From Glaciecola sp047250385 (GTDB lineage: Bacteria > Pseudomonadota > Gammaproteobacteria > Enterobacterales > Alteromonadaceae), in contig NZ_JBLBVM010000050.1 of NCBI RefSeq assembly GCF_047250385.1, forward strand, positions 1-64,000: a DNA stretch of 64,000 bases, in the 5' to 3' direction. Below are positions 34,538-43,864 of the stretch, in pieces. The translations under genes and the position numbers were made by a program. The notes under the pieces are model-generated. The model was not told the DNA's origin, made no database searches, and worked only from the letters and a program-made list of their open reading frames with translations. Numbering within the stretch: position 1 is the first letter of the stretch; every line of letters begins with the position of its first letter.

Positions 34538-36310
34538 ATGTCTTTATCTATTGTTTATACCCGAGCCAATTTGGGTGTTGATGCACCTTTGGTCACTATT
34601 GAAGTGCACTTATCTAATGGTCTACCTGCGTTTAATTTGGTGGGGCTGCCAGAAACGACCGTGAAAGAATCGCGCGATCGTGTGCGCAGCGCTCTGATCA
34701 ATAGCGACTTTGAGTTTCCATGTAAACGCATTACCGTAAACATGGCACCCGCCGACTTACCAAAAGGCGGAAGTCGTTTCGATTTGGCAATTGCTATTGG
34801 CATTATTGCCGCGAGTGAGCAACTGAAAAGAGTCGACTTACTGCAATACGAGTTCATCGGGGAACTCGCTCTTTCTGGTGACCTCAGAGCAATTCAAGGC
34901 GCATTACCCATGGCTTTTGCTGCTTCTAAATCTAAGCGACAACTTGTATTGCCGGTAAGTAACGGAGACGAAGCGAGCCTTGTGAGTAACGCTCAAATTG
35001 TGGCTGCGAAATCACTCACTGAGGTTTACTTACATCTATCTAATCGGCAAAAAATTGCGCCTCACATCATCAAAAAAACAAAGCAAGAAGCGTCTGTTTA
35101 CGGAGATATGTCTGACATTGTTGAACAGCATCACGCCAAGCGCGCATTAGAGATTGCCGCTGCAGGTGCGCACAATATTCTTTTCTTTGGCCCCGCGGGA
35201 ACTGGAAAAAGCATGCTAGCGAATCGACTACTTTCTATCATGCCAGAACTTGATGAGGAATCTGCGCTTACTTCTGCTTCAATTCGCTCTATTTCAGGCG
35301 ATAAAATTTGCCCAGCGACATGGCGTAACCGAGCATTCAGACAACCTCACCATACAAGTTCCGCTACTGCACTGGTAGGTGGCGGAACCTACCCCAAACC
35401 CGGGGAAATTTCTTTGGCGCATAAGGGCGTTTTGTTCTTGGATGAGCTACCTGAATTCGGTCGTCACATACTCGATGTATTGCGTGAGCCAATGGAGACA
35501 GGCGAAATCAATATTTCTAGGGCAGCACAAAAAGTTGTCTACCCAGCGGAGTTTCAACTAGTTTGCGCAATGAATCCAAGTCCAACAGGGGACATAGATG
35601 ATCAGCGAGCAAACCCAGATCAGGTCTTACGTTATTTGAATCGAATCTCTGGCCCATTCTTGGACCGAATTGACTTGCAAGTGAATGTTCCGCGAATTGA
35701 TCTAGGCAAAGCTCTGCAAGTGAAACACCAAAGTAAAATGGCGACCGAGTTTTCACAACAGCGAAGCAACAATAATGTGCATCATCTAAAAGCCACTGCT
35801 AATTCGGACATTTCGACGTCGATGTCCTCTCAAGCCGAAGAAGCAAACATAGCAGCGCGAAAAGATCATAGGGCAACAGATGTAAAGCAGGAAAATAATG
35901 TAGAAATCAATATATCGCAGAGGAAGCAAGGGGAAACCAATTCATCGCGTGCCGAACAAGGAGAAGGAAGTGAGCATCCGCAGCTCGCTGTAGACCTGGA
36001 AACAAGCGCCATCGTAAAAGCGAGAGTAGTAGCCGCACAAGAGAGACAAATGGAGCGCCAAGGTAAGCTAAATAAATGTTTAAGTGGAAAGGAGATTGAG
36101 CAGTACTGCCCGCTTAGTGAAACTGAAAGTTTATTTTTGAGTAAGGCAATGCAAAGCATGAATTTATCGATGCGTGCTTACCATCGAACTATGCGGGTTG
36201 CACGCACCATTGCTGACTTAGATTGCGCAGATCGAGTGAATCAGCGGCATTTGGCCGAAGCGCTTAGTTTCCGGAGCTTCGACCGTATGCTAAATGAACT
36301 TACCGGCTAG
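34538..36310 (+). CDS. comM: ComM/YifB Mg-chelatase-like ATPase with expanded linker
   Basis: ComM is a hexameric branch-migration helicase that helps integrate DNA during natural transformation. The 590-residue protein has the N-terminal Lon-like domain (about 1-165), Walker A FGPAGTGKS near 225, LFLDELPEFG near 300 and the C-terminal helical domain with RTIADLD. Family members are usually near 505-510 residues. The extra ~85 residues form a polar, low-complexity insert at about 403-490 between the ATPase and the C-terminal domain. comM is a known target of other Tn7-type elements but is intact here. Confidence 0.95.
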   Translation: MSLSIVYTRANLGVDAPLVTIEVHLSNGLPAFNLVGLPETTVKESRDRVRSALINSDFEFPCKRITVNMAPADLPKGGSRFDLAIAIGIIAASEQLKRVDLLQYEFIGELALSGDLRAIQGALPMAFAASKSKRQLVLPVSNGDEASLVSNAQIVAAKSLTEVYLHLSNRQKIAPHIIKKTKQEASVYGDMSDIVEQHHAKRALEIAAAGAHNILFFGPAGTGKSMLANRLLSIMPELDEESALTSASIRSISGDKICPATWRNRAFRQPHHTSSATALVGGGTYPKPGEISLAHKGVLFLDELPEFGRHILDVLREPMETGEINISRAAQKVVYPAEFQLVCAMNPSPTGDIDDQRANPDQVLRYLNRISGPFLDRIDLQVNVPRIDLGKALQVKHQSKMATEFSQQRSNNNVHHLKATANSDISTSMSSQAEEANIAARKDHRATDVKQENNVEINISQRKQGETNSSRAEQGEGSEHPQLAVDLETSAIVKARVVAAQERQMERQGKLNKCLSGKEIEQYCPLSETESLFLSKAMQSMNLSMRAYHRTMRVARTIADLDCADRVNQRHLAEALSFRSFDRMLNELTG

Positions 36311-36338
36311 GCAAGTTCTAATCTTCAGCAGCGCTAAC

Positions 36339-36548
36339 TTATTCGATAACGGCGTCTTCTTCAGATTGAAACAAAACTTCAATTTGCATACCGAATAATT
36401 TCGCCGCTTTAAATGCCAAGGATAAACTCGGGTCATACTTACCCTTTTCTATCGCTATGATGGTTTGCCGTGACACATCCAATTCGCGCGCGAGATCGGC
36501 CTGCGTCCAATCGCGTTCTGCCCGGAGTACTTTGAATTTATTTTTCAT
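36339..36548 (-). CDS. Small Xre-family transcriptional regulator
   Basis: The 69-residue product is almost entirely an Xre helix-turn-helix (KVLRAERDWTQADLARELDV, then SRQTIIAIEKGKYDPSLSLA). Such YgzD-like regulators are often paired with a membrane protein gene. Its ATG overlaps the stop of the upstream membrane gene by four bases. It probably controls that two-gene operon. Confidence 0.9.
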   Translation of the reverse strand: MKNKFKVLRAERDWTQADLARELDVSRQTIIAIEKGKYDPSLSLAFKAAKLFGMQIEVLFQSEEDAVIE

Positions 36549-36973
36549 GAGTACTTCCTTGTAGCCACCAACATCGCTACGCCATAGGATATACCCATTA
36601 CAAAAAGGACACTTGAAGGGTTGGGTTCAAATTCAACTAAACGAACGGCCTCAAGTAAACCAAATACTGCCCCAAACACCATACTAACGCCAAGTGAAAA
36701 TGCCATCGCAACGAAATGGATACGCTGTTGAAGCTCATCTAAATCCAATAAATATTGCTTATTTGCCATGATCATTTTGTAACCCATCAGTATGTTAATG
36801 GCGATAGCCGATACCGTGATTACTTGGCCATAATCCCATAAAAATTTCGGACCGAAAGCCACAAGGGCTAGGCTACACAACCAAGCGCCGGTCCAAACCG
36901 CGAGTGATCTAGTATTGCGCTTACATTTGTCTGCCATGCTGATTTTGTCTGTAGAACTTTGAATAGTAGTCAT
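36545..36973 (-). CDS. Four-helix membrane protein paired with an Xre regulator
   Basis: 142 residues with about four membrane segments (AVWTGAWLCSLALVAFG, VITVSAIAINILMGY, FVAMAFSLGVSMVFGAVFG, VLFVMGISYGVAMLVA) and no enzyme motif. It resembles small membrane proteins of the DUF2178 type that are co-transcribed with YgzD-like regulators. Function unknown. Confidence 0.75.
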   Translation of the reverse strand: MTTIQSSTDKISMADKCKRNTRSLAVWTGAWLCSLALVAFGPKFLWDYGQVITVSAIAINILMGYKMIMANKQYLLDLDELQQRIHFVAMAFSLGVSMVFGAVFGLLEAVRLVEFEPNPSSVLFVMGISYGVAMLVATRKYS

Positions 36974-37097
36974 AATGTTACCTTTTAATGTTAGTTTGTC
37001 GATAATTCAAGGTAAAGCGTCCTTTACTTAATGATAAGTTAAGCTTACTTTTGATTAATGTCAAGGAAACATTACTTTTTGTTTTGATGTTCGTACA

Positions 37098-37961
37098 TTA
37101 AGTATCAAAAAGTTCAATCATGGCACGTATCAATGCCTCATTCTCTCGCTCTCTTAAAAAGCATATTCCTAGCGAGTAGGCTTCTATGTCCTTCACTTCA
37201 ATACTCGTCACTTTGGATTTCGCCACTGAGTTATCCAGCACAATTTGCGGCACAAAACCGATCGCCAAGCCCAGAGCCACCATGCTCACAATCGCTTCAT
37301 TACCAGACACACTTGCGTAAACTCTGGGTTTCACTCCATGTTCTGCAAACCAATGGTTTATAATTCTTTTTGAAGGTCCTCGAGCTGGCATCACCACGCT
37401 ATGCTCATGCCACTTTACCTCGTCGATGTGAGAGACTTGAAGTGACTTGGGCACAATTAAAACCAGTGGCACTTCTTCTAGTTGAATAAAAGACAAATGC
37501 GAAGGGAACTCGGGCGTATGAATAGTGATCGCTAAATCTGCTTTGTGCTGTTGCACATTATCAATTGCTAGTGAGTGATCGCCCGTATCTAGCTTAATCT
37601 CGATTTGTGGATATTGTGCATAAAGCTTATCGAGTAGGGTGGGAAGATGACTTTGACTCGCTGTCACCGAACAATACAAGGACAAACAACCGCTCAACTG
37701 CGTTTGTTGCTGGCCTATATCAGCGCGAACCTGCAGCCACTCATTAATCGTTAGATCAGCAAACTCCAAAAATCGTTGCCCTGCCGCCGTTAATTTAACA
37801 CTGCGATTATTGCGAACGAACAAAGCGGCACCGCACTCTTCTTCCAATCTTGAAATTGCTCTGGAGAGCGTTGGAGGAGAGACAAACATTGCCTGAGCTG
37901 TTTTACTAAAGTGCAAACTCTTGGCCAAGTGTCGAAACATTTGTAAGGCTTTTAGTTCCAT
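37098..37961 (-). CDS. ilvY: LysR-type activator IlvY
   Basis: IlvY activates ilvC when acetolactate or acetohydroxybutyrate accumulates. The 287-residue protein has the LysR helix-turn-helix at the start (SKTAQAMFVSPPTLSRAISR) and a periplasmic-binding-like effector domain. It is divergent from ilvC and shares with it a 231-bp control region that carries a 15-bp-arm palindrome. Confidence 0.95.
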   Translation of the reverse strand: MELKALQMFRHLAKSLHFSKTAQAMFVSPPTLSRAISRLEEECGAALFVRNNRSVKLTAAGQRFLEFADLTINEWLQVRADIGQQQTQLSGCLSLYCSVTASQSHLPTLLDKLYAQYPQIEIKLDTGDHSLAIDNVQQHKADLAITIHTPEFPSHLSFIQLEEVPLVLIVPKSLQVSHIDEVKWHEHSVVMPARGPSKRIINHWFAEHGVKPRVYASVSGNEAIVSMVALGLAIGFVPQIVLDNSVAKSKVTSIEVKDIEAYSLGICFLRERENEALIRAMIELFDT

Positions 37962-38010
37962 TATTTACTCGCATTAAATAGTCTTTGATTGTCAGCTTTC
38001 ACTAATAGTA

Positions 38011-38045
38011 AAACTTAATATTTCATAATATGAAATATTAAGTTT
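38011..38045. promoter_or_regulatory. IlvY operator palindrome between ilvY and ilvC
   Basis: AAACTTAATATTTCA (38011-38025) and TGAAATATTAAGTTT (38031-38045) are perfect inverted repeats around TAATA. The site lies 50 bp from ilvY and 148 bp from ilvC, as expected for a LysR-type divergent operator. IlvY identity of the binder is inference from position. Confidence 0.75.
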
Positions 38046-38192
38046 CAAATATATCACTTTATAAAAGATTATTTAGTTCTTATTATCGAATCATGTCGTC
38101 ACGGACACAAAAATTAACACTCATTCAGATATGCAATATGACTAATTGAGTGCGATGCTTGAAAAGCAGATTCAGAACTAATCGGATAGAAA

Positions 38193-39671
38193 ATGACAAA
38201 TTATTTCAATACATTACCTTTACGCAAACAACTCGACCAATTGGGTCAGTGCCGGTTTATGCACCGAGACGAATTTGCGGATGGTTGTGATTACTTAAAA
38301 GGCCAATCGATTGTTATCGTAGGGTGTGGCGCTCAAGGTTTGAATCAAGGCTTGAACATGCGCGACTCTGGTCTAAATGTTAGCTACGCTTTGCGCCAAG
38401 CTGCTATTGACGAAAAACGCGATTCGTATGTAAGAGCATCATCAAACGGTTTTGAAGTCGGTACTTATCAAGATTTAGTTCCTGGTGCAGATTTAGTTTA
38501 CAACTTAACACCTGACAAACAGCATTCTAGTGTTGTCGAAGCGGTCATGCCTTTAATGAAAAAAGGCGCGACGCTTAGCTACTCACATGGTTTTAATATC
38601 GTTGAAGAAGGGCAAAAAATTCGCTCTGATATCACCGTTGTGATGTGCGCGCCAAAATGCCCTGGTACGGAAGTACGTGAAGAATATAAACGCGGTTTTG
38701 GTGTGCCAACACTCATTGCCGTTCACCCTGAAAACGATCCTGAAAATAAAGGTTGGGCAACTGCAAAAGCATTAGCTAGTGCAACTGGCGGCGATAGAGC
38801 CGGTGTTTTAGAAAGTTCATTCGTCGCAGAAGTGAAATCTGACTTGATGGGCGAACAAACAATTTTATGTGGCATGCAACAAGCCGGTGCCATCCTAGCA
38901 TATGACAAGATGGTTGCCGATGGCGTTGATCCAGCATACGCAGGTGCCTTGGTACAATATGGTTTAGAAGCGATTACCGAAGCACTTAAGATTGGCGGCG
39001 TAACCAACATGATGGACCGCTTATCTAACCCAGCCAAAATTGTCGCTCACGAATTATCAGTAGAACTAACAACAATGATGCGTCCACTATTTGAGAAGCA
39101 TCAAGATGACATTATTAGCGGCCACTTCTCCACTACAATGATGGAAGATTGGGCTAACGGTGATGCGAATCTATTGAAATGGCGCGAAGAAACGGGCCAA
39201 TCAGGTTTTGAGAATGCGCCAGTTTATGAAGGTAAAATTTCAGACCAAGAATTTTTTGATAAAGGCATCTTGCTAGTTGCCATGATAAAAGCCGGTGTTG
39301 AACTCGCATTCGACGTGATGGTTGAAGCTGGTATTTTACCAGAGTCTGCTTACTACGAGTCGCTACATGAAACGCCTCTTATCTCAAATACCATCGCAAG
39401 AAAGCGTTTGTATGAGATGAATGTGGTTATTTCAGATACGGCTGAATACGGTAACTATCTATTCGCTAATGCAGCAGTACCTTTGTTAAAAGAGAAATTA
39501 ATGCCAAACATTACTGCCGAACATATCGGTGGTGGTTTAACAGGGCAGTCCAATGCAGTGGACAATATGAAACTCGTACAGGTTAACAAGGCAATTCGTT
39601 CTCATGGAGTGGAAAGTGTCGGTGAAAAGCTTCGCGGATACATGACCGATATGAAAGCAATTGTAGAATAA
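38193..39671 (+). CDS. ilvC: Ketol-acid reductoisomerase IlvC (class II)
   Basis: IlvC isomerises and reduces acetolactate and acetohydroxybutyrate with NADPH. The 492-residue length is that of the long class II enzyme of gammaproteobacteria, which has a duplicated C-terminal knotted domain. The cofactor loop is IVIVGCGAQGLNQG near 35-48 and CAPKCPGTEVREEY follows near 151. Transcription is expected to depend on ilvY next door. Confidence 0.97.
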   Translation: MTNYFNTLPLRKQLDQLGQCRFMHRDEFADGCDYLKGQSIVIVGCGAQGLNQGLNMRDSGLNVSYALRQAAIDEKRDSYVRASSNGFEVGTYQDLVPGADLVYNLTPDKQHSSVVEAVMPLMKKGATLSYSHGFNIVEEGQKIRSDITVVMCAPKCPGTEVREEYKRGFGVPTLIAVHPENDPENKGWATAKALASATGGDRAGVLESSFVAEVKSDLMGEQTILCGMQQAGAILAYDKMVADGVDPAYAGALVQYGLEAITEALKIGGVTNMMDRLSNPAKIVAHELSVELTTMMRPLFEKHQDDIISGHFSTTMMEDWANGDANLLKWREETGQSGFENAPVYEGKISDQEFFDKGILLVAMIKAGVELAFDVMVEAGILPESAYYESLHETPLISNTIARKRLYEMNVVISDTAEYGNYLFANAAVPLLKEKLMPNITAEHIGGGLTGQSNAVDNMKLVQVNKAIRSHGVESVGEKLRGYMTDMKAIVE

Positions 39672-39798
39672 GTTTAGTTGAAGTTTGCGTAGCCAGTTTT
39701 CTAATCCCTTGCTGGCTATGCAATTTTCCACTAATCAGTATTCTTTATACTAGTTTCGAACATTTTCTGTCGTTAGGTGCTTTAACTAAGCTCCTTTT

Positions 39799-39824
39799 GC
39801 CCGGCCTTTTGGTCGGGCTTTTTA
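39799..39824 (+). terminator. Rho-independent terminator of ilvC
   Basis: GCCCGGCC and GGTCGGGC form a strong stem with a four-base loop, followed by TTTTTA. A weaker hairpin (gcgtagccag with ctggctatgc, near 39686-39721) precedes it. Confidence 0.85.
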
Positions 39825-40070
39825 TATTTAGTTGTAAAATTTAGCTCGAAAAACCCCCGTCGTCACAAATGCCGTGTAGCCAAAAAGATACAAACTGAAA
39901 GTTTGAAGTTATTTATCATTACTAAAGTCTATAAATCGGCCTATAGCAGGCAAATAAACACGCTTTAGCTATTGAAACTGCTGAATAAGACTATATGCTT
40001 ACACTCGACTTTTCTTTGCGTATTAAATGCAAAGGTTAGTTATCACTGAAGATACATTTGGAAATACTAT

Positions 40071-40409
40071 ATGCAACCGATGACATCAAGATACACTCAA
40101 ATAGGCGATTGGATATTTGAAGTTAAAATGGTGAGAGCGTTGAGAGTCAGAAATTATGGTGAAGCTTACACAGGTTCAGCTAACATGACTATCAACGGCG
40201 ATTCAGCGTACATAGATACACAAATGACCAGGGAAGGTGATAACTTTTCTAGAGTAGATTTTTTAGCGTTCTACAAGTTTTGTCAGATGCTAGAATTGAA
40301 ACAGACATGTTACGATAAGATGAAAAACGGACAACGTGTCTCTAAAACGATTGATATTGTGGATAACTCAGCTTCTCACTCTCATTTAAAAGTAGCTTAT
40401 TCAAAATAA
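40071..40409 (+). CDS. Hypothetical 112-residue protein
   Basis: A soluble, mixed alpha/beta product with strands (DWIFEVKMVRALRV, SANMTINGDSAYID) and an aromatic helix (VDFLAFYKFCQMLEL). There is no signal peptide, no membrane segment and no known motif. The binding site is weak. It stands alone between the ilvC terminator and a bidirectional terminator, and 39825-40070 before it has no other gene. Confidence 0.55.
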   Translation: MQPMTSRYTQIGDWIFEVKMVRALRVRNYGEAYTGSANMTINGDSAYIDTQMTREGDNFSRVDFLAFYKFCQMLELKQTCYDKMKNGQRVSKTIDIVDNSASHSHLKVAYSK

Positions 40410-40570
40410 GTGATAGACTCTACAGCGGAGATTAGCCAGCAGTAAGGTCTGATACACGAAATTCTGATATAAGAAATGTATGACCCAAGCTTAGCTGCTA
40501 GCTAATGATATTAATTAGCTCCAAAAACGTAATTAACATGTATTACGAGTTGTAGTTTATTTAGAAATTA

Positions 40571-40628
40571 AAAAAAGGGTGATGTAAAAGCGACCTAGTT
40601 ATATGGGTCACTTTACTATCGCCCTTTT
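40571..40628. terminator. Bidirectional terminator for the MFS gene and the upstream region
   Basis: A long near-palindrome runs from aaaaaagggtgat to atcgcccttttttat with inner arms gtaaaagcgacc and gggtcactttac. It offers a stem and a U-run on both strands and ends ten bases before the stop of the minus-strand transporter gene. Confidence 0.8.
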
Positions 40629-40637
40629 TTATACCTA

Positions 40638-41867
40638 TCAATCTGCCGCTGGCGTTCTCTTTGCATACTGCACAGCGAAAAACGAGAGAACCGAAAATAG
40701 TAAAAAACCAAGAGCGATTGGTATCACGTTGTCACTCAAGAATAGGTTAATAATGGTTGCAATCGGTACCGCGACGATACTTGTGAATGACCCTATAAAG
40801 GCAGCACCTAAGCCTGCAATATGACCAACAGGTAACATCGCTAGTGCGTTTAAATTCCCAAACAACATACCGATAAAAAAGAAACCAAAAAATAGCGTGC
40901 TGATGAAAAGCCACAGCGGTGGAATACCTTCAAAGTACAAAGTGATCACAGTTAATGCAATACCGAAAACCATCGAGAAGAAAAGTGCACGATCGCAAAT
41001 CGAGCGCATTCCCCACTTCATCACCATCATACCGTTAAAGAATGATGCAAGACCTATAGAAAAGGCTAAGGTTGCGAAGACTAAAGGGAACCAGACACCG
41101 GTATCATAAATTTCTTGGAATATCGTTTGTGAAGCACTTAAGTACGCAAGAAAGGAACCAAAGATGAATCCCATTGCAAAGGAGTAGCCCATCACTTGAG
41201 GCTGCCTCAACAACCACCAGCATGAACGGAAAAAGTGATGCCAAGCGAACTTCTGGCGATTCGCTCTTATTAGTGTTTCTGACTGACGCAGGAAAAACCA
41301 AATACCGGATATAATCGCGACAATCCAAAACACGGTGAATATTTCACGCCAATGAAAATGCTCCATGACTGCTTGACCTACCAAAGGAGCAATCATGGGC
41401 ACGAGAATAAAAATTACGGTAATAAAAGACATGATGCGAGCCATTGCTTCGCCTTCATATTGATCTCTGATAACCGCCATTGAGGCTACTCTTGGGCCTG
41501 ATACGCCGAAAGCTTGAATGAGTCTGCCAATCAGCAACACCTCAATACTTTGGGCGAAGTAACACACGAAAGTACCTAGAATGAATATGATCAAACCAAC
41601 AAGAATTGTTAGCCTGCGTCCTCGCGCATCTGAAAATGGCCCAAAGAATATTTGGCCCAGAGCCATCCCCCCAAAAAACAGAGATATAACGAGGTAAGTT
41701 TGTTGCGGGCTGCTGCTGTTTAAGTCTAAGCCAATTTGATTCAGTGCTGGCAACATCGCGTCGATACTTAAGGCAACGAGCGATGTCAGCAAAGCCATTA
41801 AGGCAATAAATTCCAACAACGGCAATGGTGGCTTTACAGCTTTTACTGCCGCAGGTGTTGTCATCAA
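40638..41867 (-). CDS. Bcr/CflA-type MFS drug efflux transporter
   Basis: 409 residues with about twelve membrane helices. The loop between helices 2 and 3, GPFSDARGRRLTILVG, is the MFS motif A, and the first helix MALLTSLVALSIDAMLPAL matches the Bcr/CflA group. These are proton-driven exporters of drugs or sulfonamides; the substrate here is not known. The start overlaps the carbonic anhydrase stop by four bases, so the two form an operon. Confidence 0.88.
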   Translation of the reverse strand: MMTTPAAVKAVKPPLPLLEFIALMALLTSLVALSIDAMLPALNQIGLDLNSSSPQQTYLVISLFFGGMALGQIFFGPFSDARGRRLTILVGLIIFILGTFVCYFAQSIEVLLIGRLIQAFGVSGPRVASMAVIRDQYEGEAMARIMSFITVIFILVPMIAPLVGQAVMEHFHWREIFTVFWIVAIISGIWFFLRQSETLIRANRQKFAWHHFFRSCWWLLRQPQVMGYSFAMGFIFGSFLAYLSASQTIFQEIYDTGVWFPLVFATLAFSIGLASFFNGMMVMKWGMRSICDRALFFSMVFGIALTVITLYFEGIPPLWLFISTLFFGFFFIGMLFGNLNALAMLPVGHIAGLGAAFIGSFTSIVAVPIATIINLFLSDNVIPIALGFLLFSVLSFFAVQYAKRTPAAD

Positions 41868-42439
41868 AGAACCGTTATCTTGCCGTTACGCAGGCTGTAT
41901 ATCCAACTGTGGATTTTAACGTCTTGATCGCGTTTCACAGCATCCTGGTAGACAGAAGTGCGGCGCACATTCTCGGCTTGTTGTAATACATTCAGTTCGC
42001 AAAGTTTGGCTGCTCTTTCTTCTGGAGGAAGCGAATCAAGCAGGGCTTTATTCTCGTCGGCGGTATCTTTGATATGTGCCAACCAGTTATCGATTAAACC
42101 GAAGCTTTCAGTGCCCATAGCCGCTTCAACACCGCCACAACCATAGTGGCCACAAACGATCACATGCTTCACTTTTAGCACATCAATAGCGTATTGCAAA
42201 ACCGTCAAACAGTTAAAGTCGGTGTGCACGACCATGTTCGCGACATTTCTGTGAACAAAAATATCACCCGGTAGTAAATCAACGATCTGATTTGCTGGTA
42301 CGCGACTGTCTGAACACCCAATCCATAAGTAAATCGGCTTTTGTTGCTTTGATAGTTTATTAAAAAACTCTGGATCAGCTTTATCTGTCTCTTCCGCCCA
42401 ACGTATGTTGTTGTCTAGTAATTTTTGAATTTCTTTCAT
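41864..42439 (-). CDS. can: Beta-class carbonic anhydrase
   Basis: It interconverts carbon dioxide and bicarbonate in the cytoplasm. The 191-residue product has the zinc ligands in GCSDSRVPANQ (Cys, Asp) and CGHYGCGGV (His, Cys), plus HRNVANMV. It is close to the E. coli Can length (220) but shorter at the C-terminus. It is first in an operon with the MFS transporter. Confidence 0.95.
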   Translation of the reverse strand: MKEIQKLLDNNIRWAEETDKADPEFFNKLSKQQKPIYLWIGCSDSRVPANQIVDLLPGDIFVHRNVANMVVHTDFNCLTVLQYAIDVLKVKHVIVCGHYGCGGVEAAMGTESFGLIDNWLAHIKDTADENKALLDSLPPEERAAKLCELNVLQQAENVRRTSVYQDAVKRDQDVKIHSWIYSLRNGKITVL

Positions 42440-42464
42440 GATAACTCACTTTAGTGAACAGATA

Positions 42465-43679
42465 TTATTCTCGAATGAAGTCGACGGTGATCTCAAAACC
42501 CGTCGCTATGAAGAACTCGCCATCGACACATTTTGGCGCAAAGTACCACTGTTTTAAAGCGGCAATAGCGTATTTGTTGAAGGCAATATGAGTGCTGTTC
42601 TCAATTTCTATATTAATTGCTGTTCCCGTCTTACTAATATCAAACGCAATAGTAACAGATGCTTTGTTGGTATCTGTTTTCGCCACTTTCTCTGAAGGGA
42701 AACGCGGCATAACTCGATGTAAGGCTACTTTCTCACCATCCCAAACTCTATCTTTGCCAACCAGCTGGCTATGAAAGCCTGCTTTCTCAGCATTATTTTT
42801 ACGTGCATATAACGACGTCAAATGAGCATGCGCAACCGTTCTAAAACCATGCATATCAGTACTTTGACTTTGTGGCAGTGCCAAGGCTTTTTCTAGTGTC
42901 TGTAAGGCATCTTTATTTTTTTGCATGCCATACAAAACTTGCCCAAGGTAAACCAAAGATTCTGCATATACGGGGGATGATTCACCAAGATGCTTCTTCG
43001 CATCAATACTAAATTGCTTAGCCATATCCAGCAATTGACTGTTTTTTTCAGCCCATCGATTGCTGATTGCTGTTTTTACCGTATGCCCGAGAAACAAAAG
43101 TGCATTTTCTGGCATAAACGAAACGAGTTCTTTTGTTACTGCGAGCAATTTAACAATCGCTTTATCGCGCGCAAATTGCGTTATCCCTAAGTCTTCAGCT
43201 AGCAACTGCTTCGCTTTGTAAGCAGTATGCAATAAATTAATAATATCAAGTAAGGCAAAGTAATAAGCTTGGCTTTCGTCGCCCTGAGTTTCCTCATAAT
43301 ACTCTATCACTGAAGCATAGTTGGCAGCTGAACGAGAATAATCACCGGTCGTCAAATACGCATTGGCTAAGTTTTGTTGCAATAAGAAGGTGTTCTGATG
43401 ACGTGGACCAAACTTTGCCTTACCAAGCTGATAAGTTTGTTCGGCGACAATCACTAAGTAAGCTGATGATGCATTGTTTGAGCTAATGACTGCGATGTAT
43501 TCTTTATAAGCATCACGAAAAGTAGTGAGGGGCTCTATTTCATCAACATCCGCAACAGCTTTGGTCGTCGCATTTCCATAACCGACAAATACGGTCGCTA
43601 ATGCGAGGGCAAGTACCTTATGGCGCTGACTGAAGCTTGTAAGTAAGCCATCATCTTCCAAGCTATGAATGTTTATCAT
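42465..43679 (-). CDS. TPR protein with TonB-type C-terminal domain
   Basis: 404 residues. A hydrophobic segment near 21-37 (VLALALATVFVGYG) may be a signal peptide or anchor. Residues about 55-290 form tetratricopeptide-like helices (NLANAYLTTGDYSRSAANYA, YLGQVLYGMQKNKDALQTLE). The last 90 residues fit a TonB C-terminal fold (RVMPRFPSE, then ASVTIAFDISKTG and IAALKQWYFAPK). Similar proteins in marine gammaproteobacteria lack the Pro-rich TonB spacer, as here. A role in envelope energy transduction is unproven. Confidence 0.8.
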   Translation of the reverse strand: MINIHSLEDDGLLTSFSQRHKVLALALATVFVGYGNATTKAVADVDEIEPLTTFRDAYKEYIAVISSNNASSAYLVIVAEQTYQLGKAKFGPRHQNTFLLQQNLANAYLTTGDYSRSAANYASVIEYYEETQGDESQAYYFALLDIINLLHTAYKAKQLLAEDLGITQFARDKAIVKLLAVTKELVSFMPENALLFLGHTVKTAISNRWAEKNSQLLDMAKQFSIDAKKHLGESSPVYAESLVYLGQVLYGMQKNKDALQTLEKALALPQSQSTDMHGFRTVAHAHLTSLYARKNNAEKAGFHSQLVGKDRVWDGEKVALHRVMPRFPSEKVAKTDTNKASVTIAFDISKTGTAINIEIENSTHIAFNKYAIAALKQWYFAPKCVDGEFFIATGFEITVDFIRE

Positions 43680-43864
43680 ATATTTGTTTACATCATCAGG
43701 CTCAAATGCCCGTTATTATTATTATTTGATGCTCAAGCATGGCAAATACAGCCAAGTTTACATCGTTAATTACTCTCGCTATAAAGCGCGAAGCGAGTTA
43801 TTAAGCACAAGCATGCACCACAACTGGCCTAGACTCAAATATTTTTAGTACTATAGGACAAATA

